DNA of 64,000 bases from Lytechinus variegatus (taxonomy: Eukaryota; Echinodermata; Echinoidea; Temnopleuroida; Toxopneustidae), in assembly GCF_018143015.1 (NCBI RefSeq), contig NC_054746.1, positions 21,466,464 to 21,530,463 on the forward strand, read 5' to 3'. The notes beneath the pieces were generated by a model. It worked only from the letters and a program-made list of their open reading frames with translations, was not told the DNA's origin and ran no database searches. The position numbers and the translations under genes are program-made. Below are positions 50,062-60,812 of the stretch, piece by piece; the first letter of the stretch is position 1; every line of letters begins with the position of its first letter.

Positions 50062-50700
50062 CTGTGCGTCCCAGAAAAAATGAAACCGAGATTTGTCGAT
50101 GATTTTTCATAACTTAATCACAAATACAATAGACAAGTGACCTACCATTGTAAAGCTTCAAATCTCCTCTTTCATCTGAAATTACTTAAACTTAAATTAT
50201 TTCTCATTCAAGCATAAGTGAGCAAAAACAATTTGAAGAGGAAATACCAAAAAGTCACTTGGAGGGCTGTGTCTGGGTTTCAAAAAGAAAACACATTTTT
50301 TAAAAATTCAATATCTGCTCTTTAATTTGATACCTCAATTACAGAAAATGGTCAAGAAATAATAAAGTTCTGGTTATTTGAAATAATGCTTGAATTTCAA
50401 TAATTTCATAAAATGAAGAGGTTTTACAAGCTGGCGTTCCGAGTTACTCAACATTCCATTTTGTTGACGATCAGCCATGCATTAAGTCTTTTGTTAACCG
50501 TGTGATAGCTTCCGTGGGAAACTGTTGAAAACATATTTATTTAATGAAATTATGGAAATACAAGAATTGTTTCGAGGGAACAGAACTTTTTTACTTCTTG
50601 ACCATTTTCTGTGATCAGGGTATCAAATAAAAGAGCAGATATTTAACTTTTTAGGCATGTGATTGTCTTTTTGAAATACAGATACCCCCCCCCCCCCCCG
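50062..50700. mobile_element. Tc1/mariner-like fold-back MITE, copy 2 (right end lost)
   Basis: Starts CTGTGCGTCCCAGAAAAAA and follows copy 1 (6444-7261) through most of its length. It stops near a C run at about 50684-50699, so the last ~190 bp of the right arm are missing. It lies upstream of DDX28 exon 1. Confidence 0.8.
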
Positions 50701-52769
50701 CTAAAAAAAACACAAATGTCATAACCTTTCATCTCTAGCTTCACATATCATTTAGTGAGTTATCTTCAATACCTACTAAAAATTCAGAAAAAGATGTCAT
50801 TTATTCAGCTTTACATCACCTGTGTTTTCTATGGGAAAAGTTGAGAAACCAATAAAATCACAGATGAGTTATTTTTTACAGTATTTTATTATTTTTAGAA
50901 TATTAAGACTTTGAAAATGTGTTTTTTACCATTTTCATCATCTTTCTATTCAAGTTCCCGTTGCGTTGGAAGGATGTTGCACAGTTTTGAGCGTATCAAA
51001 ATATTTTCAGATGCGTACGATGCATGCAATCTGTAATACAAGGCCGGTCTGTATTTTTCTACAATCACGGAGTATGACATTGTCATTGACAATAAAGCGC
51101 ACACATACCGACACAATGCACACAAGAAGAGAGGTGACTTATTTCAGGATGAGGCCTTTAAAGGGATGGTCCGTGCTGAAAATATTTATATCTTAATATA
51201 CATAGAGTAGAATTCACTAAGCAAAATGCTGAAAATTTCATCAAAATCGGATAACAAATAATACAGTTATTGAAGTTTAAAGTTTAGCAATATTTTGTGA
51301 AAACAGTCATCATGAATATTCATTAGGTGAGCTGATGATGTCACATCTCCACTTTCCGTTTTCTTATGTTATTACATAAAATCATAATTTTTTCATTATT
51401 TCATACTTGTGTGAATAATGTCTCCCTTTTATAATGAAATAAGTTGCAGCAATAAATATCTAATGCACTAAATGATCAGTTGTCAATCCAAATTTTCTAG
51501 TTCTTGGAGGAAAAAAATGTTAATAAACCTAATTTCATATAATAAAATACAAAAGAACAAGTCCATCAACATAAGCCCACCAAATGAATATTCATGACGA
51601 CTGTTTTCACAAAATATTGCTAAACTTATTTTAAAATACAATAACTTTGTTATCCGTTAATCCGAGTTTAATGAAATTTTTTTCGCTTTTAGCTCAGTGA
51701 ATTCTACTCTATTTATTAAGCTATAAATACTTTGGCATTATCGTGCTTTCTGACTCCGGAGACAAAAAAGATCTGGGGTCCAAAATTTCTTACAACGCCT
51801 ATACTATAGTCTCGACAAAGGGTCTGAAGTTCCATCCGCGCTCGAGTTGGCTCGCGATCATAGAGTCTATATGCTCACGATCAAAATATGTGCGTCCGCA
51901 CGATCGAGGCTATACTTTCTTATCCTCTCTCTCTCAAATATCTCATTTTCTTTTTCGCTTTTTGAGTGTTGGCTTGGACTAAAATAAAGAAAAACATATT
52001 GGAAAGTTGTTTGTTTGATTCTGCTCTTTTTTTCAGAACGTTGTTTTCACTGACGGGATAATACTGACTAAAAATAAAATTCGTGTTTAGGAATATACCT
52101 CACACTTTGTCAAATCATTCCTGACTTTCAACAAACTAAATGAATATCAATAATCCCTGCAGCTCGATACACAGCTTTCACAAAATAATTACTTCCTCAA
52201 AAATGATATTTACATGATATGTATATTACAAGTGTGCAGGAATGCCTAATTCAATAGACATGTAAATTTCACGGCTTCAAGTGCTTGTGCCACATGCATG
52301 CTTGTTAATTTCTCATGCACACCTGTTGATTGACAGAAAGCAGAATTTACAGTTGTCTACTAAAAGTTGATAGAATCAAAATCGTCCTAAATTTATTTAG
52401 TCAGCAACAATCACATTGATGATCTTCCCAATTCATAGTTCTGTCTTATTTTGTCAGCCAAGTCAGGCCTCATGACTGACTGACTTAATTGACTGACTGA
52501 ATAAAATGATCGGCCTATATATTTAGTCAGTGCCACAAATTTTATTAACCTCCTAACAATCTATCTTAAATGTAGGAAAGGAAAAAAAATCGAATTATAA
52601 AATAACCCTATCATATGCAATCTTGGTTGCTATCAAACATTTTATTTAGTCAGCGATAATTAAGCCAAGTTTACATTTTTACTCCACTATTCATAGAAAT
52701 TTCACTGTCATTTAATTAACCCATCGTTTTTTCTTCTTCACTCTTCAACTTTTTATAAGTCAAAGTATA

Positions 52770-54460
52770 TCAACTGTCTATATATTTATCGTTCTATTTG
52801 GCTCCACTTTTCCAACTAAATACGCACGGTAAGTAACCTGTATATATTCCATCAACCCCTCTTTTCCCTTCTCTTCAAAACCACTCTGCCACTTTTAGAC
52901 AGTGGGCTATCCACTAAATAAATCAATTCAAACTGTCTATATCTTTATCCTCCTTTTTGACTCCACTTTTTTAACGATACGCACGGTAATTAACCTGTAT
53001 ATATTCCATCAACCCCTCTTTTCCCTTCTCTTCAAAACCACTCTGCCACTTTTAGACAGTTGGCTATCCACTAAATAAATCAATTCAAACTGTCTATATC
53101 TTTATCCTCCTTTTTGACTCCACTTTTTTAACGATACGCACGGTAATTAACCTGTATATATTCCATCAACCCCTCTTTTCCCTTCTCTTCAAAACCACTC
53201 TGCCACTTTTAGACAGTAGGCTATCCACTAAATAAATCAATTCAAACTGTCTATATCTTTATCCTCCTTTTTGACTCCACTTTTTTAACGATACGCACGA
53301 TAATTAACCTGTTTATTCCGTCAACCCCTTCTCTTCAAAACCACTCTGCCACTTTTAGACAGTAGGCTATCCACTAAATAAATCAATTCAAACTGTCTAT
53401 ATCTTTATCCTCCTTTTTGACTCCACTTTTTTAACGATACGCACGGTAATTAACCTGTATATATTCCATCAACCCCTCTTTTCCCTTCTCTTCAAAACCA
53501 CTCTGCCACTTTTAGACAGTAGGCTATCCACTAAATAAATCAATTCAAACTGTCTATATCTTTATCCTCCTTTTTGACTCCACATTTTAACGATACGCAC
53601 GATAATTAACCTGTTTATTCCGTCAACCCCTTCTCTTCAAAACCACTCTGCCACTTTTAGACAGTAGGCTATCCACTAAATAAATCAATTCAAACTGTCT
53701 ATATCTTTATCCTCCTTTTTGACTCCACTTTTTTAACGATACGCACGGTAATTAACCTGTATATATTCCATCAACCCCTCTTTCCCCTTCTCTTCAAAAC
53801 CACTCTGCCACTTTTAGACAGTAGGCTATCCACTAAATAAATCAATTCAAACTGTCTATATCTTTATCCTCCTTTTTGACTCCACTTTTTTAATGATACG
53901 CACGGTAATTAACCTGTATATATTCCATCAATCCCTCTTTTCCCTTCTCTTCAAAACCACTCTGCCACTTTTAGACAGTAATAGGCTCACTAAATAAATC
54001 AATTCAAACTGTCTATATCTTTATCCTCCTTTTTGACTCCACTTTTTTAATGATATGCACGGTAATTAACCTGTATATATTCCATCAATCCCTCTTTTCC
54101 CTTCTCTTCAAAACCACTCTGCCACTTTTAGACAGTAGGCTATCCACTAAATAAATCAATTCAAACTGTCTATATCTTTATCCTCCTTTTTGACTCCACT
54201 TTTTTAACGATACGCACGGTAATTAACCTGTATATATTCCATCAACCCCTCTTTTCCCTTCTCTTCAAAACCACTCTGCCACTTTTAGACAGTAGGCTAT
54301 CCACTAAATAAATCAATTCAAACTGTCTATATCTTTATCCTCCTTTTTGACTCCACTTTTTTAATGATACGCACGGTAATTAACCTGTATATATTCCATC
54401 AACCCCTCTTTTCCCTTCTCTTCAAAACCACTCTGCCACTTTTAGACAGTTGGCTATCCA
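52770..54460. repeat. 157-bp satellite array, 11 copies
   Basis: The landmark CCACTCTGCC recurs at 52881, 53038, 53195, 53341, 53498, 53643, 53800, 53957, 54114, 54271 and 54428. Spacing is 157 bp except two short steps of 146 and 145 bp. The short units lack part of GTATATATTCC and a CTTTTCCC block. Most units are nearly identical; the first unit is the most diverged, and the array ends about 30 bp after the last landmark. It is wholly inside the 51734-54938 element. Confidence 0.97.
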
Positions 54461-54487
54461 TCCACTACAATTTCAACAAGCTTATTA

Positions 54488-54654
54488 TTTATCTTCCTTT
54501 TTGACTCCATCGCGTGTTATCGCGTGGCCAAAACCCATAGACGGAGCCAAAAAGAACGATAAAACTAAGATTCTAGGTTTTATCCTCCTTTTTGGCTCCG
54601 TCAATGGGTTTTGGCAACACAATAATACGCGCTGGAGTCAAAAAGGAAGATAAA
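54488..54654. repeat. 167-bp palindrome related to the satellite unit
   Basis: Arms starting TTTATCTTCCTTTTTGACTC and ending GAGTCAAAAAGGAAGATAAA pair across a short centre near 54570 (TAAGATTCTAG). Inner arms include CCAAAACCCAT and GACGGAGCCAAAAAG with their inverses. The phrase TTTATCCTCCTTTTTG occurs both here and in every 157-bp unit next door. Confidence 0.85.
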
Positions 54655-55674
54655 GTAATAGTACGCTGAAAATTATTGTGTGTGACTGTGTATGATATCA
54701 TATCATCTGGGATGATCCATTATGATTTGGGGTGTGATGATGCGAGAGTTATCATGCAATGTCGTGTCAACGGAGAAATTGTCCCACGTGCGAGAGTCTT
54801 GTCCGCGGAGAGCAAGCCGAGTGAGCTTGCATATTGAACGAACTAAATCTATCGAAAGTCAACGAGGCGTAGTCGTGCTTAGTGAAATTCAGGTACTGTA
54901 TACTTTATGGCTCCGGAGTCAGCATTCACGATATGGCCAATACTTTCAGGCGGCAGCCCGGACCATCCCTTTAAAGCACTGAACATGCATGCTGAAATAA
55001 AAGGTGTGCGGTAATCATGGTACATGTAGGCACACAATCCGACGGTGGATCCGCCAGGCATCGGATTCGCCGCTACACCTGCCGCGGCCGCAGCCCTATA
55101 CTATAGTGACGGAGCCGCAGCTCCACCGATCCGATTAACTCACATGCACGTCGCGTCTTGGACCACGGCACGGGTAGCCTTCCTCGGGGATCTTCACGTT
55201 CACTTCACTTCATTCATTTAGCTTAGAATATTCTCAGATGATAATGTAGCCTAGTATATTTAAAAGTAATGAGATCCTGTATGTCACATTGTCTCAATAA
55301 CTTTATTTGATGCAGTCCAAGTGTGCTGAAAAAGAAGAAATGTGCGTCCAGCCTCCAGGAAGAGATAGAGGATCGAATTTGTCTCAGGGCGCTGACATGT
55401 TGTACTCGTTCGCATATTAAAATAAAAATGGTCTCTATTTATAATTAAAATAATAATTTGAAGTTATTCTTTTCAAAAATTAAAAAAATTTATGATGAAA
55501 ATTATTATTGTAACTGAAAAAATGATAATAAATACAAATATATTGTTTTCTATAAACTAAATGAACACCATATTATTAATAAAATTTCATGGAGATTTGC
55601 AAACAGTGCTAGTGAGTATCATCAATGTCGTCCTCACTATATATCACTATCAGTCTATAAATTCACAGTTTACC

Positions 55675-57455
55675 ATGGCTTTTAAACACAATTCAGCAAG
55701 TGGAAAAGTTTCTAGCGCTGATCCATTATCTGCATATAATCCAGGGGTAAAAATCACCAGCTAATTTTCATTGAACATGTTGAAAGTCGTGATTTTTTTC
55801 TTCTATTGTTCATTGTTGATCATGCTCATGATGCTGTTCACCATGTTCACTTACTTAATAATAGTTTGTTGTTTTTCAACTTGTCAAATTGTATAGCTAA
55901 GCGGTGCAACACAACTCATGCATAGCCTACACAAAAGAGTGGCAATATTTTTCTGTCAGTATTAATTGTTGGATCTATTTATTTCTTGAATGCTGAAATG
56001 ATTCCATGATGTACATTCACCATATTAGCCTATATGTTTTGCCCCTTTGTCATGTTTGTTCTTGGTCAAGTTGTTGTAACTGAAGACGAAGTGTAACTGT
56101 AGAAATACATGTAGGCCCTACTTTGATTTTTTTTTAGTTTTTACAATACATGATCAGTATAGCTTTGAATAGAGTAAAATCCACAGAGCAAAATGCCAAA
56201 AATTTCATCAAAATCAGATAACAAAGTTATTGAATTTTACAGTTTAGCAATATTTCGTGAAAACAGTCGTGAATATTCATTAGGTGGGCTGATGATGTCA
56301 CATCTCCACATGTTCTTCTTTTGTATTTTATTATCTGAAATCAGGTTTATTAAAAAAATTCCCTCCAAGAAATAGAAAAATTGTATTGACAGCTGATTTA
56401 GTGCATGATATATTTATTGCTGCAACTTATTTCATTATAAGGGAGACATATTCACACAAGTATGAAATAATGAAAAAAAATATGATTTTATGTAATAACA
56501 TAAGAAAACAGAAAGTGGGGATGTGACATCATCAGACCCCCTAATGAATATTCATGACTGTTTTCACAAAATACTGCTAAACTTTAAACTTCAACAACTT
56601 TGTGATTGTTATCTGATTTTGATGACATTTTCGGCATTTTGCTCAGTGAATTCTACTCTATGTATTAAGATATAAATATTTTCACCCTGGATCATCCCTC
56701 TAAAAGCTATCATCCTGGAAAAAACATGTTTAGAAATAAAATATATCATGAAGATTTTAGTCATACAAAAATATCAAAAGTTTGTTTCTTCTTAACAATT
56801 CAGGGCTTGACACAAACCAAAATTAAAGAAACCCCTCCAATTGAGTTTGCACAGAAACCAGCACCGTCTGGAACCATGTCCCGATTTTTCAAGAACAAGG
56901 TTGCCTTCAACCAGGCGAGGTTTGGGGTAAGTTGACTGTATCAGACCAAATTTCTTATTTACAGTGGTAGAAAGAAAAAAAATTGGAGTAATGATGGGGA
57001 TGGTCACACCAACTCTACATGTATAGATATGCCACATTCACATTGAACATAATCATGATCACCCTTTCAATACTCGAGACTTCCTGGGTGAGGAAGTCTT
57101 AAGTCTTCTGATATTTTCTCATTTAAAGATAATTGACCATCTGCTTCTCTAAACATTTATATAAATTGGTTCCAAGTTTTTTTTTTTTTATCAAACCAAA
57201 GCTCACAATGTATTATTGAACTTAAATTTAAAAAAGTATATGTAACTATAATACATGTAGTATTGAGAAATGTAGAACTTTGAAGAACTTGCATATGCAT
57301 ATGATTTTGTGTCTTCTCCACAGACTCCTGATGGGCTACCAGTTCACATCAAACTGGGACGTGACAGAATAACGTTTGCCTTTGCGATGGGTCTCACAGC
57401 TGTAGGGACCATTTGGAGTTGCTACTCACTCTTTAAGCTTTCCTTCAAGAAATAG
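55675..57455 (+). CDS. COX7A2L: COX7A2L / SCAF1, respiratory supercomplex factor
   Basis: Exons 55675-55746, 56804-56926 and 57324-57455 (stop TAG 57453-57455) encode 108 residues with all introns in phase 0. The start ACCATGG is a strong context; an upstream in-frame ATG at 55561 lacks one. The middle exon has PPIEFAQKPAPSGT and KNKV, matching the complex III-binding region and linker of vertebrate SCAF1 (PPIIFATPTKLTS, KNKVPELQ). The last exon has DGLPVHIKLG, then a single membrane helix (about 84-105) and a lysine C-terminus, as in the COX7A fold. Family role: links complexes III and IV in the inner mitochondrial membrane. The N-terminal SCAF1-type extension argues against an ordinary COX7A subunit. 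Intron 1 holds a fold-back MITE at 56165-56705. Confidence 0.9.
56165..56705. mobile_element. Fold-back MITE related to the 51162-54970 element
   Basis: Left and right arms are inverted copies (AAATTTCATCAAAATCAGAT against ATCTGATTTTGATG; GAATATTCATTAGG against CCTAATGAATATTC). The right end, GGATCATCCCTCTAAA, is a decayed form of the terminus at 54959-54974. It lies in COX7A2L intron 1. Confidence 0.8.
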
Positions 57456-59047
57456 ATTTATTGGTTTGGATTTGAAAGCTTTATTGCTCCTAAAAGTTTC
57501 ATGACACAACTCACAACACCTTTGATTACAAATAATATTGAGTTAATCTTTACATTGAAATTGAGCATGCTTCATTGATATGTTTGGTTCAGTGAGGATT
57601 GAAGAATATTGGTTTTATTCAGTAGGAGTTCCTTTCTTTTTATTATAATGCTGCTGTTTTGCTAGGTATGAACTTTGTACTGAATGTTGATGGATATTTT
57701 ACTTGGATCAAAGCATATTTAGCAAGTTATAAACTACTGTTGTAGGCTCCTAATATCGTGTCAGTTGATTGAAGAGCATCTTTTTCATATGATTCTGACA
57801 TTTGGGCTTTGAAGCTGTTGGTATAGTCCAAAAAAGAAGGATTTGAAAGTTGGGAGGTAATCTAATATGAGCTGTTTATCTTCTGGTAAATGCCCCCTCC
57901 CCTGTTCTATGATTATTCAACTATGCTTGATCTGATGATTTTCAGTTTTTTAAATTACTATTGCAAAGTTAATGCTTGAATTTTTGTCATCTTATAAACT
58001 CGCTTGACAGAACTTAAAAAGTTATGGTCAATGTCAACAAGACATGAAATCCTTGTTGCATTTATATAATTTTAAAGCCCTTTGAGAGTTTTTAATGACA
58101 AAATCCAGAGAAGAAGGGGACTTGCCAGCATAATCACTTGGCGTTTTCGCATAGAAAGTTGAAGTATGATATTGGATTGTAAAAATGAAAAGTCAAATAC
58201 AAGATCACCTCTCAATTGTACCTCATAGATGTCAAACAATATATTAAACTTGGTTTTCATGTTTGATATTATTTTTTTTAGATTCATCTTACCTTAAAGG
58301 TTGGTGTTATTCAATCCATTTAATTTTGGATTTAAAAAAAAATATTTTTTTTTTGTCTGTACATGAAGTCAGCGATTCATTTGCAAAATGTTAAACGAGT
58401 AAAAGTTTATTTATGATATTTTGGAATTTTTATTATTCCCTTGATGAAATATGTATTTCTTTAAACTTAAATTTTAATGTTAATTTTAATATTAATTTTT
58501 CTTTAAACCTAAATTTTAATGTTTGAGAAATTTACATGAAGGAAGTGGAAGAGGCAAAACACGGAAATAGCATGTGATGGAATGTGAATCAACACTTCAT
58601 TAGGTACTCTGAAATAAATTATTGTTTTTAGTAGGTTCGTTGGTATATGCTTGCTCTGCTGTGAGACATTATGTGTTCTTCCTATACATTACATTGGATT
58701 TAAAATCTATCCTGCCATTACAAATGGTTTGAACAAAAAAACATTGTGAAAATATAAAGAAATAAACCATTTTGCCATACAATAATGAGATTTCAGTTTT
58801 GTTTTCATTTTGTTCATGATAGTGCAATGAGATTTGAAAATGAAATGAGTGGTAAATTGGAGGTAATGAGTTTCTTATCATTGAAAAAAAAGTTTGAAAC
58901 TTTTTATGGCCAAATGATGAGTTGGAGAGAGACGGGGACATTTCTATATTAAAAAGCAAAATTGTATCTCAAACTGCTGTCCCACAAATTAGGTACACAT
59001 AAGTATGCTTGCTGTCTGTGGATATCTTGATACTTTTATAAACAAGC
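57456..59047 (+). other. COX7A2L 3' UTR and intergenic DNA
   Basis: AT-rich, no other gene seen. AATAAA-like signals occur near 58613. Minus-strand frames here are short and have no recognisable homology. Confidence 0.4.
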
Positions 59048-59818
59048 TAAGAACACAGAGGCGTCGATCCTGGGGGGGCAGGGGGGCGATCGCCCCACCA
59101 ATGAAAATATTGGGGGGCAAACATCATTTTGCCCCCCAATAATTCCGGATATGCATAAAAAAATTAAGATTGTAATGTTCAGCAAGCGAGAATGAGATAC
59201 ACAACTCGTTCTCTATTGAAAATCATGCTCAAAATGTCCGCTTTTCAGATTGGAATATAAATTTTCAGCTCGCGCTTTGCGCTCGCATCAGTTCTGTAGT
59301 AAAAACCCATACTTTTCATGATTAAATAGGTGAATGTAAAGGTCCCGTTTTCAGTTCTAAGCCTCAAAAGAACTCCTGCTTCGATTTGCAATAATTTTTC
59401 TTGGATATATATCTTGTTCTTTATCAAAAACGTCCATTAAACTCATTTTTTCAGATTGAAATATCAAAATATTCAGCTCGCGCTTCGCGCTCGCATCTAT
59501 TCTTCTTTTAGATACAAAATCTTAATCATTGTTTCCAAAAATTCGTAGAATATCAAGTTTTCAGGTCAGAATATAAAGAAATTTCAGCTCACTCTCGGCA
59601 CTCGTACTTTCTGCGTAGTGAGATATGTATACTTCTCATGAGCTACGGTCCTAAACAGGCACGCTCTTCCTGTCAGTATACTAAAAAAAAAAATCAGCTC
59701 GCGATTCCCGCTCGCATTAATTGGTTGGTGAGATACATGTCTGTGTCTCATGAGTCATAATATATATATATATTGTGTAAAGAAATGGATGAAGAGAACA
59801 ATGGTAGGCGTAGCTTAA

Positions 59819-60422
59819 AGGGGAATCAAACCCAAATAAAAACTTGTTTTTATAAGGAAAAGAAAAATCAGACAAGTTGACAAGTTGATAAGGTGAAAGT
59901 TTGAACAATATTGGACAAACAAAAAGAAAGATATGAATTTTTAAAAGTTGTAAATATTGGTAATCACTATACCCGTGGAGATTTCAAATTGGCCGCATAT
60001 GGGATGTCATAGTGATGTAAGGCAAGGACTACTCTTCCATGTACTCCAATACATATTATGGCTAAAATGTCATTTTTCCAAAAAGTTTTATTTCAAATTA
60101 TATTTTTCTTTCATGAGGTCATAAAACAATATACTGCATGGGTTATATTTACATTACTACCCCAGGGGAATGGGTACTTAAGAGAAAACCACAAATCCCT
60201 GATAATAAAGTACATGGCCTATGGGAAAGTTGTCCTTGCCCCTTGTCATAATTTACTTACCCAGTTGCCAATTTGAAATCTACATTGTATTAGTGATCTC
60301 AATTTTTAAGCAGCTATAAGTTTCTTATTGTTTGTCCAATTTCTTTCAAACTTTCACCATTCTGTTTAATTTATTTTTCTCCTTCCCATTACAATATTTT
60401 ATGGCCAAGGCTGGATTCCCCT
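59819..60422 (-). mobile_element. TTAA-flanked MITE family A, copy 2
   Basis: Full-length inverted-orientation relative of 20079-20673 with AGGGGAATC / GGATTCCCCT ends and TTAA on both sides (59815-59818 and 60423-60426). The opposite hairpin arm (GATTTAAGCTAC, 60593-60604) preserves the empty TTAA site. Confidence 0.9.
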
Positions 60423-60468
60423 TTAAATCAAGGTTCCCCAGAGCTATCTACCCTTTTAACCACTACCC

Positions 60469-60540
60469 GTCTCTGTGGTCTAGTGGTTAAGGCACCGGCG
60501 TTCAAAGCTGGGGGCCCGGGTTCGATTCCCGGTAAAGACA
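60469..60540 (+). tRNA. tRNA-Glu-like gene with UCA anticodon (in transposon hairpin)
   Basis: 72 nt fold as a cloverleaf. Acceptor GTCTCTG / TAAAGAC with one mismatch and one wobble. D arm GTCTAGTGGTTAAGGC. Anticodon arm CCGGC-GTTCAAA-GCTGG, so anticodon UCA. Perfect T arm CCGGG-TTCGATT-CCCGG. Discriminator A. The D- and T-arm sequences match eukaryotic tRNA-Glu, whose anticodon would be CUC or UUC. UCA would read UGA, but true tRNA-Sec is about 90 nt with a long variable arm, so this is not that gene. A T6 run (60541-60546) follows, as for a pol III terminator. It sits in the loop of a transposon hairpin; more likely a captured and mutated tRNA or SINE head than a translation tRNA. Confidence 0.6.
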
Positions 60541-60812
60541 TTTTTTCGGCATCACCAATTTTTCCAAAAGGGTAGATAGCTCTGGGGAACCTTGATTTAA
60601 GCTACACCTACCATTGTTCTCTTCATCCATTTCTTTACACAATATTTAAGATAAAAGAGTCGCCAAAGCTGTTGTACATAGCTTCACACACACATAACAT
60701 ATATATATATGTGTGTGTGGGTGGGTGTTTTGTACGATCGAGCGCCTTAATTTGGAACGAATGATTTTGCCCCCCCCAATCTGAAAAATGGATCGACGCC
60801 TCTGTAAGAACA

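Larger units (their letters stand above)
51734..54938. mobile_element. hAT-like/8-bp-TSD element carrying a satellite array
   Basis: An 8-bp direct repeat AATACTTT (51726-51733 and 54939-54946) bounds 3205 bp. The inverted ends match at 23 of 28 positions and include a perfect CTGACTCCGGAG / CTCCGGAGTCAG core. 8-bp duplications occur in hAT and P elements. There is no transposase frame. The interior holds AT-rich sequence with TTTAGTCAG phrases, an 11-copy 157-bp tandem array, and a 167-bp palindrome. It is inserted in the right arm of the 51162-54970 element. Confidence 0.8.
51162..54970. mobile_element. TTAA-flanked fold-back element containing a nested element
   Basis: TIRs AGGGATGGTCCG and CGGACCATCCCT are flanked by TTAA at 51158-51161 and 54971-54974. 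Without the nested insert (51734-54938) it would be ~600 bp, with arms sharing GAATATTCATTAGGTG and AGTGAATTCTACTCTAT with the related copy at 56165-56705. No coding frame. It lies between the divergent DDX28 and COX7A2L genes. Confidence 0.85.
59772..60642. repeat. Hairpin arms inside the hAT element
   Basis: The left arm TGTGTAAAGAAATGGATGAA...GTAGCTTAA (to 59818) continues at 60427 as ATCAAGGTTCCCCAGAGC. The right arm, 60567-60642, is its inverted copy. The arm is ~80 bp once the TTAA element is set aside; the loop holds the tRNA-like sequence. Confidence 0.85.
59056..60804. mobile_element. hAT non-autonomous element (8-bp TSD TAAGAACA)
   Basis: A perfect 8-bp duplication TAAGAACA (59048-59055 and 60805-60812) and perfect 15-bp inverted ends CAGAGGCGTCGATCC / GGATCGACGCCTCTG bound 1749 bp. 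G/C runs lie just inside both ends. The left part repeats CAGCTCGCGCTT.GCGCTCGCA phrases about every 130-210 bp (59265-59715). The right half is an interrupted hairpin carrying a tRNA-like gene. No transposase is present. Confidence 0.93.

Noticed and set aside
52770-54460. CRISPR-like array
   Set aside because: Units are uniform 157-bp tandem repeats without unique spacers, in a eukaryotic context; this is a satellite.
60469-60540. A genuine selenocysteine tRNA
   Set aside because: The anticodon UCA fits, but the 72-nt length and 4-nt variable loop do not; body sequence is tRNA-Glu-like.
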